Below, one piece after another: positions 18,005 to 27,146 of a DNA stretch of 64,000 nt. The stretch spans positions 186,001 through 250,000 of the forward strand of contig CAWKBX010000015.1 in assembly GCA_963847945.1 (NCBI GenBank). Reading direction: 5' to 3'. The translations under genes and the position numbers were made by a program. Source of the DNA: JANMJD01 sp963847945 (GTDB lineage Bacteria; Actinomycetota; Acidimicrobiia; Acidimicrobiales; Ilumatobacteraceae). A model generated the notes under the pieces. The model saw only the letters and a program-made list of their open reading frames with translations. It was not told the origin of the DNA and ran no database searches. Each line of letters starts with the position of its first letter. The stretch's first letter is position 1.

Positions 18005-19042
18005 TCAGCTCGCGACGAACTGAGCGGGATCGGGAGCTGGACCGAGATTGTTGAAGTAGTCGAGGATCGGCTTGGCCTTCACCTTGTCGATCTCCAAGAC
18101 CTCGTTGCCGTTGATCGTTCGAGCATCGGCCGGCAAGGTGTAGGTGATCACGTTGGCCGGGGAGAGGTCACGGAAGCGATGGGCCAACGAGAACAGATCG
18201 ACGCCGGGATCGACGACCAGCGCCTCGCCGGCGGCCTTGACCAACTCTTCGAGGGCGAACGGGTTGGCGATCAATCGCTCCTCCGCACGCTTCACCGCGT
18301 CGACGATGAATTGCTGCTGACGAACGATACGCCCCAGGTCGGAGCGTTTGTCTTCGCTCCATTTGCCATCTTTGAACTCCTGGAAATGGCGCGACCGGGT
18401 GTACGCCAGGGCCTGCACCCCGTCGAGGTTCCAGCACCCCTTCTGGCCGACGAGCAGCCCGGTGTTCTTGTCTCGGGTCGGGAAGAAGAAGCAGGCCTCG
18501 ACGCCTTCGACCGCATCGACCAGGGTCTTGAAACCGGTGAAGTCAACCTCGATGTAGTGGTTGACGGTCACCCCGATCTCGTTCTTGATCGTCTTGACCA
18601 AGACATCAGTTCCGAGGGTGTACGCCGCGTTCAGACGGCTCTTCCCCTTGAGTCCCGGCACCTTCACCCACAGGTCACGAGGTAGTGACAGCAGAGCAGC
18701 CTCACCGGTTTCCTTGTTGTGCCGCAGGATCATCACCGTGTCGGAGCGGCGACCGGTCGTGACGTTTTCGTCGCCGATCGAGCCGTAGTCCTCGGAGTTC
18801 GGGTCGGCACCTTCGCGGGTGTCAGATCCGACCAGCAGGAAGGTTTCGACCGGTTCACCGGTCTCGACGACCACCAATTCCTGCACCACCTTGGTGTCGG
18901 TGGTGATCGTCTCTTCCTGCGCGCCGCTCTGGCTCACCAAAATGACCGATCCACCGGCAGCAATCGAGGCGAAGAGAGCCACACCACTTGCCGCTCGCGC
19001 CATGCGCAGCCGCAGTGTGCGGTCCCCGGTGGGACTTGGCAT
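18005..19042 (-). CDS. second LytR-CpsA-Psr (LCP) family ligase
   Basis: A 345-residue paralogue of the neighbouring LCP protein with FLLVGSDTREGADPNSEDYG, RSDTVMILRHNK, LLSLPRDLWVKVPG, NAAYTLGTDVLVKTI and ALAYTRSRHFQ. One TM segment lies at about 12-32. The frame continues upstream to 19231, but those residues are Arg-rich antisense of birA; the ATG at 19042 (MPSPTGDRTLRLR) precedes the TM segment and is the likely start. Tandem arrangement, shared spacing of motifs and the 3-bp gap to the next gene suggest local duplication and co-transcription. Confidence 0.9.
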   Translation of the reverse strand: MPSPTGDRTLRLRMARAASGVALFASIAAGGSVILVSQSGAQEETITTDTKVVQELVVVETGEPVETFLLVGSDTREGADPNSEDYGSIGDENVTTGRRSDTVMILRHNKETGEAALLSLPRDLWVKVPGLKGKSRLNAAYTLGTDVLVKTIKNEIGVTVNHYIEVDFTGFKTLVDAVEGVEACFFFPTRDKNTGLLVGQKGCWNLDGVQALAYTRSRHFQEFKDGKWSEDKRSDLGRIVRQQQFIVDAVKRAEERLIANPFALEELVKAAGEALVVDPGVDLFSLAHRFRDLSPANVITYTLPADARTINGNEVLEIDKVKAKPILDYFNNLGPAPDPAQFVAS

Positions 19043-19080
19043 CTGGACCACGGTACCCGAATGTTGCGGTTGCGCGACGG

Positions 19081-19815
19081 CTATCCGTCGGCCAACCGCA
19101 GGTGAATCACGTCTCCTGCCGTCACGATCCGGCGATCGCCGCCGACCGCGACGATCAGGCCTCCATCGGCGGTCACGTCGATCGCACGACCGATGAATGT
19201 CTCGTTGACCAACTCGACCCGAACCTGGCAACCGAGGGTGCCCAGGCGCTCACGGTACTCATCATCGATTTCGCTGGGCAGCGATACGAACTCCTCAAGT
19301 AGTGCCCGAAGCACCTGATCACGGTCCCCGATCGGGAGCCGCGCCGCGCCGACCGGGGCCCAAGCCACGTTCAGGCCGACCCCGACGACGACGAATTCTC
19401 CGGCGGCCTGCGCCAGGATGCCGGCAAGTTTCTCGTTCCCGAGCAGCAGATCGTTGGGCCACTTCAACGTCGGACGGACATCTGCGACCCGCTCGCAGGC
19501 CCGGGCCGCGGCGATCGCCACGCGACGAACCAAATCGTGGGCCTCGGCTGGCGCGACCCGAAACAGCATCGACATCAACAGGTTGAGTCCCGGCGGTTCG
19601 TCGCCTCCACCTCGCCGATCAGGGGGCGACTCCCACGATCGATCGAGCCGACCGCGACCCGCAGTCTGCCGATCGGCCACCAAAACGGTCCCATCGGCCA
19701 ACTCTGCGCCGGCCGCCAGAAGATCGGCGTTGGTCGATCCGGTCTCGGCGACAAAGGTCACCGTGAATGGCTTCGGCCAGATCTCGGCGCGTCCGTTGCC
19801 GTGTGGAGTGGTCAC
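19081..19815 (-). CDS. birA: biotin-[acetyl-CoA carboxylase] ligase
   Basis: Attaches biotin to the BCCP lysine of the adjacent carboxylase. The protein of about 244 residues (GTG 19815) has VAETGSTNADLL, ADRQTAGRGRLDRSW (the GRGRxxRxW biotinoyl-AMP loop) and LKWPNDLLLGNEKLAGIL with the catalytic Lys. There is no N-terminal HTH, so it is the group I, non-repressor form. The frame is open further upstream, but GTG 19815 places the ETGSTN strand at the family distance. Its start codon is only 19 bp from that of the divergent biotin carboxylase gene. Confidence 0.9.
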   Translation of the reverse strand: MTTPHGNGRAEIWPKPFTVTFVAETGSTNADLLAAGAELADGTVLVADRQTAGRGRLDRSWESPPDRRGGGDEPPGLNLLMSMLFRVAPAEAHDLVRRVAIAAARACERVADVRPTLKWPNDLLLGNEKLAGILAQAAGEFVVVGVGLNVAWAPVGAARLPIGDRDQVLRALLEEFVSLPSEIDDEYRERLGTLGCQVRVELVNETFIGRAIDVTADGGLIVAVGGDRRIVTAGDVIHLRLADG

Positions 19816-19834
19816 CCCACCTACATTTGCATCT

Positions 19835-21601
19835 GTGCTGCGCAAGATTCTGATCGCCAACCGTGGAGAGATCGCCGTCCGGGTCATCCGGGCTGCCCGG
19901 GAACTGGGAATCAAGACGGTCGCCGTCTATTCCGAGCTCGACCGCAATGCCCTCCATGTTCGCCTCGCCGATGAGGCCTATGCGCTCGGAGGCCAGACTG
20001 CCGCCGAGAGCTACCTCAACACCGAGGCCATCCTCGATGCCATCAAACAGAGCGGCGCCGATGGCGTTCACCCTGGGTATGGCTTCTTCTCCGAGAATGC
20101 CGACTTTGCCCAGGCGATCACCGAGATGGGCGTCGCTTTCATTGGCCCGCCCCCGGCCGCGATCGTCGAGATGGGCGACAAGGTCTCGTCGCGCAAGGCT
20201 GCGCTGCGCGGCAACTGCCCGATCGTGCCCGGCACCACCGAGTTCGTGACGACGGCTGACGAGATTTCGGCGTTCGGTACCGACTTCGGCTATCCCGTGG
20301 CGATCAAGGCCGCGTTCGGCGGCGGCGGGCGCGGCATGAAGGTCGTCCAGTCGGCCGCCGATGTACAAGCGGCGATGGATTCGGCCCAACGCGAGGCCAA
20401 GGCATTCTTCGGTCGCGACGAGATCTACGTCGAGAAGTACCTCACCTGGCCGCGGCACATCGAGATCCAGATCGTCGGCGACCAGCACGGCGATGTCGTG
20501 TGGGTGTCGAGCCGCGACTGCTCGGCCCAGCGCCGTCACCAGAAGCTCGTGGAGGAGGCTCCGGCTCCGGGTCTGCCCGATGGCGTCGAGGAGGCCATGG
20601 GCGACGCGGCGATCAAGGCCGCCAAAGCGGTCGGCTACTTCAACGCCGGGACCGTCGAGTTCATCTACCAGGACGGCGAGTTCTTCTTCCTCGAAATGAA
20701 CACCCGCTTGCAGGTTGAGCACCCGGTCACCGAGGTGATCACCGGCATCGATCTCGTCGAGTGGCAGATCCGTGTCGCCTCGGGCGAGCGGCTGCCGATG
20801 ACGCAGGCCGAGGTCGCCGCCCAGCGCCGCGGTCATGGCATCGAGATTCGGATCAATGCCGAGAACCCGGCCGAGGGCAAGTTCCTGCCCTCGCCGGGTC
20901 GCATTTCAACCCTCAAAACTCCCGACGGGTTCGGCGTGCGTTTCGATGCGGGTTACGAGGCCGGCGACGAGATCAGCCAGTACTACGACAACCTGGTCGG
21001 CAAGCTGATCGTCTGGGGCCGCGACCGGCCGACGGCGATCGCCCGCACGATCCGCGCCCTCGACGAGATGGTCGTGGAAGGCATCGCCACGACGATTCCC
21101 GCCGATCTGGCGATTCTGCGCCATCCCGACTTCGCCGCCGTCACCCACTCGACCAAGTGGGTCGAAGAAGTGCTCGACCTGTCGGGCATCGCCCCGCCCG
21201 CCCCTCCGACACCGGCCGATGAGGACGCCGCACCACTCGTCCTGCGTTCGACCACCGTCGAGGTCAACGGCAAGCGGTTCGACGTCAAGATGTGGGTTCC
21301 CGACATGCCGATGGTCGCCGCCGGTCCCGCCGCAGCGCCGAAGAAGGCGGCCCGGGCGAAATCCGCCGGAGGCGGGGCCGGGGGCGGATCAGGCCAGGTC
21401 AGCGTGCCGATGCAAGGCACCATTGTCAAGGTCTTGGTCGAGGTCGGCCAAGCCGTCGAGTCGGGTCAAGCCGTCGTCGTGCTCGAAGCGATGAAGATGG
21501 AAAACCAGATCCAAGCCGACAAGACCGGCACCATCAAAGAGATCAAGGTCACCGCCGGCGACACCGTCGGCGCCGGCGACATTGTCGTGGTGATCGAATA
21601 G
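19835..21601 (+). CDS. accA3: acetyl/propionyl-CoA carboxylase alpha subunit (biotin carboxylase + BCCP)
   Basis: Carries out ATP-dependent carboxylation of biotin and presents it to a carboxyltransferase (not in the window). The 588-residue protein starts at GTG 19835 (VLRKILIANRGEIAVRVI). The ATP-grasp region has AAFGGGGRGMK, EKYLTWPRHIEIQ and FLEMNTRLQVEHPVTE; the C-terminal biotinyl domain has LEAMKMEN with the acceptor Lys near residue 554. A Gly/Ala-rich linker (around 505-520) joins the domains. The two-domain arrangement is the actinobacterial AccA/PccA type. The symbol is by analogy; CoA specificity lies in the missing beta subunit. Confidence 0.93.
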   Translation: MLRKILIANRGEIAVRVIRAARELGIKTVAVYSELDRNALHVRLADEAYALGGQTAAESYLNTEAILDAIKQSGADGVHPGYGFFSENADFAQAITEMGVAFIGPPPAAIVEMGDKVSSRKAALRGNCPIVPGTTEFVTTADEISAFGTDFGYPVAIKAAFGGGGRGMKVVQSAADVQAAMDSAQREAKAFFGRDEIYVEKYLTWPRHIEIQIVGDQHGDVVWVSSRDCSAQRRHQKLVEEAPAPGLPDGVEEAMGDAAIKAAKAVGYFNAGTVEFIYQDGEFFFLEMNTRLQVEHPVTEVITGIDLVEWQIRVASGERLPMTQAEVAAQRRGHGIEIRINAENPAEGKFLPSPGRISTLKTPDGFGVRFDAGYEAGDEISQYYDNLVGKLIVWGRDRPTAIARTIRALDEMVVEGIATTIPADLAILRHPDFAAVTHSTKWVEEVLDLSGIAPPAPPTPADEDAAPLVLRSTTVEVNGKRFDVKMWVPDMPMVAAGPAAAPKKAARAKSAGGGAGGGSGQVSVPMQGTIVKVLVEVGQAVESGQAVVVLEAMKMENQIQADKTGTIKEIKVTAGDTVGAGDIVVVIE

Positions 21602-21746
21602 ACACATTGCCCCAGCGTTGCAATGACCGGTGACGATCGTCGCCTGATTCGAATGCATCGTTCGGCTGGTGACGTGGCGGCCGCAGGTTCTTTCAAGTCG
21701 AACGTCAGGATATTCTCTCCTCGACAAGGCGGATAGGGGCGTTCAA

Positions 21747-24700
21747 TTGCGACGGCGTACTTCTCGGGGGCTCGGTATTGCCGTAGGCCTCATGTGCAGC
21801 ATTCTGGTGGTCTCCACGGCGGGCGGTGCCGATCGGGCCGATGCGCTGACGCCGGGCGCGATCGAGAGGGTCACGCCGAACCTGTTCCTCGGGCGGTCCT
21901 GGGTGAGTCAGGATCTTGACTACCTCGTCACCGGGCCGGAGTCTCCTGGACCACTCACCCGCTACTCTCTGAACGCCGGAACCTCGACCGTCTTCAGCTT
22001 GCCGGGCACGTTCACGAACGCCGACAATCAAGTGTTGAGTGGCGACGGGCTGTCCATGTTGTATGCGACCGACAGCGCCCTCGTAGGCGGCGACACCGAC
22101 GCCGAGATCGACAGCTACCGATACCGCATCAGCGACGGCCAACTGACGCTGCTGTCCACAGGTGCCGCCGGAGGGTCCGTTCCGATGGCGGCGTCCGGCG
22201 ACGCCGGCGTCGTTCTTCTCAACGCCTTCATTCCGGGCCGGACTGGACTGTGGCGTGTCGATGTCGCCACGGGAACTGCGGTCGACCTTTTGGAAATCGT
22301 GCCGGGCGAGAGACCCTTTGGCTACGCCGGCACCGCCGCAGCGCTGTCGGCGGACGGCCGCTATGCCGCGTTTGTCGTGGCCGCCGAACAAGACTGCAGC
22401 GCTTGCGTGCACACGTACACGTACGACGCGACGACGGGGACAGTCTCGTTGGTCGATTCCGGCGCCGGCGGGTTACCCGCGAACGCCAACGTCGGCGGTT
22501 CAGTGTTTCCGCAGGCCCCCGACTCCGTGATCGACATCTCCGCCGACGGCCGCCACGTCCTATTCCATTCAATGGCTTCCGACCTGATCGGCCCATCGTC
22601 GACACCGAATGCGTTCTGGGTCCGCGACCTCGATACCGGGAAAGTGCAACAGGTCTCGCGGCCATCCAGCACCAACGCGTCGATCAGCGGCGACGGTCGA
22701 AGGGTCGTCTATGACGCCGGCCAAATCGGTGACCCGGGATTCGTCAACGTCTACGGCTTCGATCGCGCAGACCTCACTGTTGACACCGGCAGCGCCCGCT
22801 TGTCCCCACTGGTGGGTGGCTTCGATGCCGCCAATCACTCAACGATTTCGCGCAACGGGTCATCGGTGCTTTTCTATGCGACCTCGGACCTGGTCGGCGA
22901 CGGCGGAGGTGGCGGCTTCTTCCGTCGAACGCTGCCGGCGGCTCCTCCGATCCCGCCGATCACCGACTCCGCTCCACCCTTGCCAACGCTGCCCCCTGCG
23001 TTCGCCCCGCTCCATCGAGTCGACGGTTCGAACCGCGAACTGTTCGACGCCAGCAGCGACGGGCGACTCGTGCTCACCGGGTCATCGACGACGAGAATCG
23101 TGCGTCGAGTCGATCGAGAGTCGGGTGCCATCCTTTCAGTGTCGTTGCCTCGCGCCCAGGGGGAGGTCAAGGCGTTAACCCGCGATGGCAGCGAGTTGCT
23201 GTTCAGTTCGATCCACAATCTCACCCCCGACGACCTTGACCAGGCCAACCAACCCGCACATCTGACCAACAACGACGTCTACGCCTACCGCTTTACCGAT
23301 GGACGGATCCGCCTGCTGACCGGCGGAGTCACCTTCTTCACCGGCGGGTTCGACCACATGGCCACCAGCAGCAACGGCCGGTACCTGATTACCTCGACAT
23401 ACTCGTTCTTCAACGGGCATCACACCTACTGGATCGACACGCTCACCCATACGTGGCTCCGACTGGAGGACACCGCCGGTGCCGGAGAGTCGCGTCTTGC
23501 GAGGATGTCGTCCGACGGGCGGTTCGTGGCATTCAACGCGCAAGGAGCCGTTTACCGATTCGACGCGACGACGGGCAACAGCGTCGCCGTCGACCCATTC
23601 GTCGCCGGTGATGGCCAGGTTGCGTCAATAGCTGTCAGCGGTGACGGCCAGTGGGTGGCGATTGGCCGAATGAAGTCCGGCCCCGTGCTCAACTGGTCCG
23701 GCCCCGTGTACCGGAAACGACTTGTTCCAAATTCGGTCCGCGAAGCAATCGATCCCGATGGCGCAACTGTCTCCATCAGTGCCGACGGCGGCTTGGTGTC
23801 GTTCGCAAAACCGCGGCCGGATTCGTCGGTCGACGTCATAGTTCGCGACCTCGACCCCGCCGTTCCAGCCTTGATCACCGGCGTGGTCAGCGCTCCGACC
23901 GGAGTTACAGCCCACGGGCAGGCGCACACGTCCCTGATCGCCGTGGATGGCTCGTCGGTGTTCTTCACCTCGCCGTCCACCGATCTTGCCCCCGGGGACA
24001 CCGTTGCTGACAATCAGATTTACATGGTCAAGTTGGGGGCCCCGATCGTTCAGCCTCCACCAGTTGATCCGACTCCATTGCCGCCACCACCCTCGCCGCC
24101 GGCTGCCCCCTATTCCCCCGTCGCGCCCAAGCGTCTGCTCGACACTCGACTCGGAGGTAGCACTCTCGATCATCAATTTGAGGGCGGTGGCCTTCAAAGG
24201 CCCGCTCAAAAGCTCGAACTTCAGGTCACGGGGCGCGCCAACATCCCTGTAGGAACGACTACCGCGGTGCTGAACATCACCGTCACCGGACCCACCGGCA
24301 ACGGCTACCTCACCGCCTGGCCCTGCGACACCCCCACCCCACCCAACGCCTCCAACCTCAACTACGTGACCGACCAGACGATCCCCAACCTCGTCATTGC
24401 ACCCCTTTCACCCCGCGGCACCGTCTGCCTCCAAACCACAGAGGCCGCCACCCACATCCTCGCCGACATCAACGGCTACTACCCCGCCGACGCTGGCTAC
24501 ACCCCCACCAGTCCCAAACGACTCCTCGACACCCGCGCCGGCGGCACGACCGCCGACGCCAAATTCGCCGGCAGCGGGCAGCAACAACCCGGCACCCGAC
24601 TCGAACTCCAGGTCACCGGCCGCTCCGGCATACCCGTTGGTGCCATCGCCGCCGTGCTGAACATCACCGTCGCCGACCCCACTGGGATCGGCTATCTCAC

Positions 24701-25268
24701 CGCATGGCCGTGCGACACCCCCGGCCCACCCAACGCCTCCAATCTCAACTACGTCGGCGGACAAACCATCCCCAACGTGGTGATCGCACCGCTGTCACCC
24801 TCCGGGAGCCTCTGCCTCCAAACCAGCGAAGCCGCCGCCCACGTGCTCGCCGACATCAACGGCTACTACCCCGCCGACGCTGGCTACACGCCGATCGCAC
24901 CGAGGCGCCTCCTCGACACGCGGGATGGAGGCACGACCACTGACGCCAAATTCGCTGGCGGCGGCCTGCAACAGCCAGGCCAACGGCTCATCCTGCAGGT
25001 CACCGGCCGCGGCCTCGTGCCCGCCGGAGCGACCGCGGCGGTGCTCAACATCACCGTCACCGGACCCACCGGCAACGGATATCTCACGGCCTGGCCCTGT
25101 GACTCCGCAACACCGCCCAACGCCAGCAATCTCAACTTCGTCGCCGGACAGACCATCCCCAACCTCGTCATCGCGCCGTTGTCGCCATCGGGCACCGTCT
25201 GCCTCCAGACTTCCGAAGCGGCCGCTCACATCCTCGCCGACGTCAACGGGTACGTTCCCTCCGGCTGA
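21747..25268 (+). CDS. secreted beta-propeller protein with three C-terminal RLLDTR repeats
   Basis: About 1173 residues. A TTG at 21747 is preceded by AGGGG with 7-nt spacing and is followed at once by LRRRTSRGLG and the hydrophobic core of a signal peptide ending near ADA; a GTG at 21669 is an alternative start. The first ~760 residues contain about eleven TolB/PD40-like units of the form SxDGxxxxF (SADGRYAAFVV, SADGRHVLFHS, SSDGRFVAFNA), suggesting one or two beta-propellers. A Pro-rich hinge (PPPVDPTPLPPPPSPP) leads into three tandem 129-residue repeats. No enzyme motif, TM anchor or LPXTG is seen. Probably an exported surface or matrix protein; function unknown. Confidence 0.8.
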   Translation: MRRRTSRGLGIAVGLMCSILVVSTAGGADRADALTPGAIERVTPNLFLGRSWVSQDLDYLVTGPESPGPLTRYSLNAGTSTVFSLPGTFTNADNQVLSGDGLSMLYATDSALVGGDTDAEIDSYRYRISDGQLTLLSTGAAGGSVPMAASGDAGVVLLNAFIPGRTGLWRVDVATGTAVDLLEIVPGERPFGYAGTAAALSADGRYAAFVVAAEQDCSACVHTYTYDATTGTVSLVDSGAGGLPANANVGGSVFPQAPDSVIDISADGRHVLFHSMASDLIGPSSTPNAFWVRDLDTGKVQQVSRPSSTNASISGDGRRVVYDAGQIGDPGFVNVYGFDRADLTVDTGSARLSPLVGGFDAANHSTISRNGSSVLFYATSDLVGDGGGGGFFRRTLPAAPPIPPITDSAPPLPTLPPAFAPLHRVDGSNRELFDASSDGRLVLTGSSTTRIVRRVDRESGAILSVSLPRAQGEVKALTRDGSELLFSSIHNLTPDDLDQANQPAHLTNNDVYAYRFTDGRIRLLTGGVTFFTGGFDHMATSSNGRYLITSTYSFFNGHHTYWIDTLTHTWLRLEDTAGAGESRLARMSSDGRFVAFNAQGAVYRFDATTGNSVAVDPFVAGDGQVASIAVSGDGQWVAIGRMKSGPVLNWSGPVYRKRLVPNSVREAIDPDGATVSISADGGLVSFAKPRPDSSVDVIVRDLDPAVPALITGVVSAPTGVTAHGQAHTSLIAVDGSSVFFTSPSTDLAPGDTVADNQIYMVKLGAPIVQPPPVDPTPLPPPPSPPAAPYSPVAPKRLLDTRLGGSTLDHQFEGGGLQRPAQKLELQVTGRANIPVGTTTAVLNITVTGPTGNGYLTAWPCDTPTPPNASNLNYVTDQTIPNLVIAPLSPRGTVCLQTTEAATHILADINGYYPADAGYTPTSPKRLLDTRAGGTTADAKFAGSGQQQPGTRLELQVTGRSGIPVGAIAAVLNITVADPTGIGYLTAWPCDTPGPPNASNLNYVGGQTIPNVVIAPLSPSGSLCLQTSEAAAHVLADINGYYPADAGYTPIAPRRLLDTRDGGTTTDAKFAGGGLQQPGQRLILQVTGRGLVPAGATAAVLNITVTGPTGNGYLTAWPCDSATPPNASNLNFVAGQTIPNLVIAPLSPSGTVCLQTSEAAAHILADVNGYVPSG
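24111..25268 (+). repeat. three tandem 387-bp coding repeats (RLLDTR module)
   Basis: Repeats begin at 24111, 24498 and 24885; the first two are exactly 387 bp (129 codons) and the third ends at the stop. Each unit runs from PKRLLDTR or PRRLLDTR through VTGR, AVLNITV, YLTAWPCD, NASNLN, IPN, VIAPLSP, VCLQT or LCLQT, to HILADINGYYP or a close variant. Conserved Cys pairs (WPCD and CLQT) suggest a disulfide in each unit. The conserved DNA between units 1 and 2 indicates recent expansion. Similar modules occur in secreted actinobacterial proteins (recollection). Confidence 0.9.
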
Positions 25269-25392
25269 CGTCGTCGTCGCATCGGCTGGGGCGCAGGAGT
25301 ACTTCGACGAGACCTACGGACCACGGGTGGTCGTGTTGAACGCCCAGCTTCGCCGGGTACCTGACGGGCAAACCCGATACCGTTCGCCGGGC

Positions 25393-26673
25393 ATGGCTTG
25401 GCGTGATCTGACGGTCGACACGACACCGTTCCGGGTCAATCGCCAGTTCCGGTTGTTGTTCATCGGTCAGGCATCGTCGGCCATCGGCAGCCGGATCACC
25501 GATGTAGCCTTGCCACTGCAAGTCTATGCCCTGACCAGGTCGAACCTGGCCGTGGCGTTCATCGGCCTGGTCACGATGGCCCCACGCCTCGGGCTGTCGT
25601 TGATCGGCGGGGCGGTCGCCGACCGTGTCGAACGGCGACGGTTGATCATCGGTTGCGAGATGATCGGTCTGCTTGCCACCACGGCGCTGGTCGCCAATGC
25701 CTTCCTCGATCGCCCCCGCCTGTGGCTGGTGTATGTGATCGCCGTGATCCTCGCGGCCGTGCAGGCCGTGGCGTCGCCGGCGAACCGATCGGCGGTCCCA
25801 CTGATCGTCGAACCGGAGCATGTCACCGCGGCGATCGCCCTCAAAAGCCTGATCTATTCGGGATCGTGGCTGATCGGGCCCGCCCTCGCCGGTGGGGCGA
25901 AGGCGATCGGCGGGCTGACCCTCGCCTTCGCCCTCGACATGTTCAGCTACGTCGTGGGTCTCATCGTGTTCACCCGGATGGCCAAGATTCCTCCGATCCC
26001 GGCCCATCCCGACGACACCCCGGAGTCGATGCTGCGATCGGTCGCCAGCGGGCTGAAGATGTTGCGCGGCAACCAACCCCTGATCGGCTCGTTCCTCCAG
26101 GACATGAACGCGATGGTCTTCGGGTTCCCCACCGCCCTACTGCCCGGCCTACTCGACGAGCGCTACAACAATTCCGACTTGGCGACGGTGCTGCTGTACG
26201 CCGCCCCGTTCGGTGGCGCGTTCGTCGCTAGCGCGTTCAGCGGATGGGCCCCGAAGGTTCGCCGTCACGGGGTGGCGATCAGCGCGTTCGTCGCCGGGTG
26301 GGGCCTGGCGATCGTCGTTTTCGGACTGGTCCGGCCGTTGTGGGCGGCAGTGGCAGCCTTGGTCGTCGCGGGGGCGATGGACATGTTCTCGGGCGTCTTC
26401 CGCCAGGCGATGCTCATCGAAGCGACACCGGCTGCGATGCGCGGGCGGATGGAGGGGGTGGGCATGGCGGTGTGGACCACCGGTCCGGCTCTCGGCGATA
26501 TGGAGGCCGGGGTCGCGGCCCGCCTCACCTCGACGAACACCGCCGTCTGGACGGGTGGCGCCCTGTGCGCCGTCGGGGCCGTCGTCATCCACCTCGCCCT
26601 CCCCCGGTTCCGCGACTACCAAGCAGCTCCGCCGACGACTCTCGCCGAGCCAGTAGTCCGTTCGGCCACATGA
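25393..26673 (+). CDS. MFS transporter, EntS/MFS_3-like
   Basis: A 426-residue integral membrane protein with about 12 hydrophobic segments. FRLLFIGQASSAIGSRITDV, LPLQVYALTRSNLAVAFIGL and the inter-helix motif GGAVADRVERRRLI are typical of the enterobactin-exporter-like MFS_3 group, usually proton-coupled efflux. The frame is open upstream into the preceding gene, but MAWRDLTVDTTPFRVNRQFR at ATG 25393 is a normal cytoplasmic start. Substrate cannot be assigned. A GC-rich palindrome (GCCGCC/GGCGGC, 26728-26740) lies between it and the next gene without a T-run. Confidence 0.85.
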   Translation: MAWRDLTVDTTPFRVNRQFRLLFIGQASSAIGSRITDVALPLQVYALTRSNLAVAFIGLVTMAPRLGLSLIGGAVADRVERRRLIIGCEMIGLLATTALVANAFLDRPRLWLVYVIAVILAAVQAVASPANRSAVPLIVEPEHVTAAIALKSLIYSGSWLIGPALAGGAKAIGGLTLAFALDMFSYVVGLIVFTRMAKIPPIPAHPDDTPESMLRSVASGLKMLRGNQPLIGSFLQDMNAMVFGFPTALLPGLLDERYNNSDLATVLLYAAPFGGAFVASAFSGWAPKVRRHGVAISAFVAGWGLAIVVFGLVRPLWAAVAALVVAGAMDMFSGVFRQAMLIEATPAAMRGRMEGVGMAVWTTGPALGDMEAGVAARLTSTNTAVWTGGALCAVGAVVIHLALPRFRDYQAAPPTTLAEPVVRSAT

Positions 26674-26765
26674 CCACCCAAACGGGTGGACCGCCGAACC
26701 ATAAACACCCCGAGTGTGTATCTTCTGGCCGCCGGGCGGCTCGATGATGCGGAGGTGTATGCGGA

Positions 26766-27137
26766 ATGGATTCCAAATCGTTAGCTCTTGGTGTGATCGC
26801 CGCCGTGATGTACAGCGTGGGCGCGGTCCTGATGAAGCCGTCAGAGGGGTTGAGTCGCTTGGTGCCGACGATCGCCATGCTGACGTTGTTCGTCCTCGGA
26901 GCCGCCGTCAACGCGCTGATTGTGCACCGTAGCGGCGAAATCGGCCCGGCCTACCTGATGGTGCTCGGCTGCGAGACTCTGCTCGCGTACATGCTCGGCG
27001 TCGTGGTGTTCGCCGAGCGGGTGACCGCATGGCGCCTTGCCGCCGTCGGCATGATCCTGGTGGGCATCGTGGTGCTCTCTAGCTCTGAGCAGGACGACAC
27101 CGCCACCGCCCCTGTTCCGGTCGAAGTCGACGGCTAG
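26766..27137 (+). CDS. SMR-like four-TM protein lacking the conserved Glu
   Basis: A 123-residue protein with four hydrophobic helices, matching half-size small multidrug resistance proteins. Aligned by eye to EmrE through LMKPSEGLSRLVP (EmrE LMKFSEGFTRLWP), the membrane-embedded proton/drug-binding Glu14 of EmrE falls on Tyr16 here. The final helix (AERVTAWRLAAVGMILVGIV) is SMR/EamA-like. A GGAGGTG ribosome site lies 8 nt before the ATG. The tail (about residues 108-123) is Asp/Thr/Pro-rich. Without the Glu, classical proton-coupled drug export is doubtful; a lipid carrier, scaffold or altered-specificity transporter is possible. Confidence 0.75.
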   Translation: MDSKSLALGVIAAVMYSVGAVLMKPSEGLSRLVPTIAMLTLFVLGAAVNALIVHRSGEIGPAYLMVLGCETLLAYMLGVVVFAERVTAWRLAAVGMILVGIVVLSSSEQDDTATAPVPVEVDG

Positions 27138-27146
27138 CAGGTCGCG

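Noticed and set aside
26728..26740. GCCGCC/GGCGGC palindrome as a terminator between the MFS and SMR-like genes
   Set aside because: Stem of six base pairs with a one-base loop and no T-run; such strings arise by chance in DNA this rich in G+C, so it is only mentioned.
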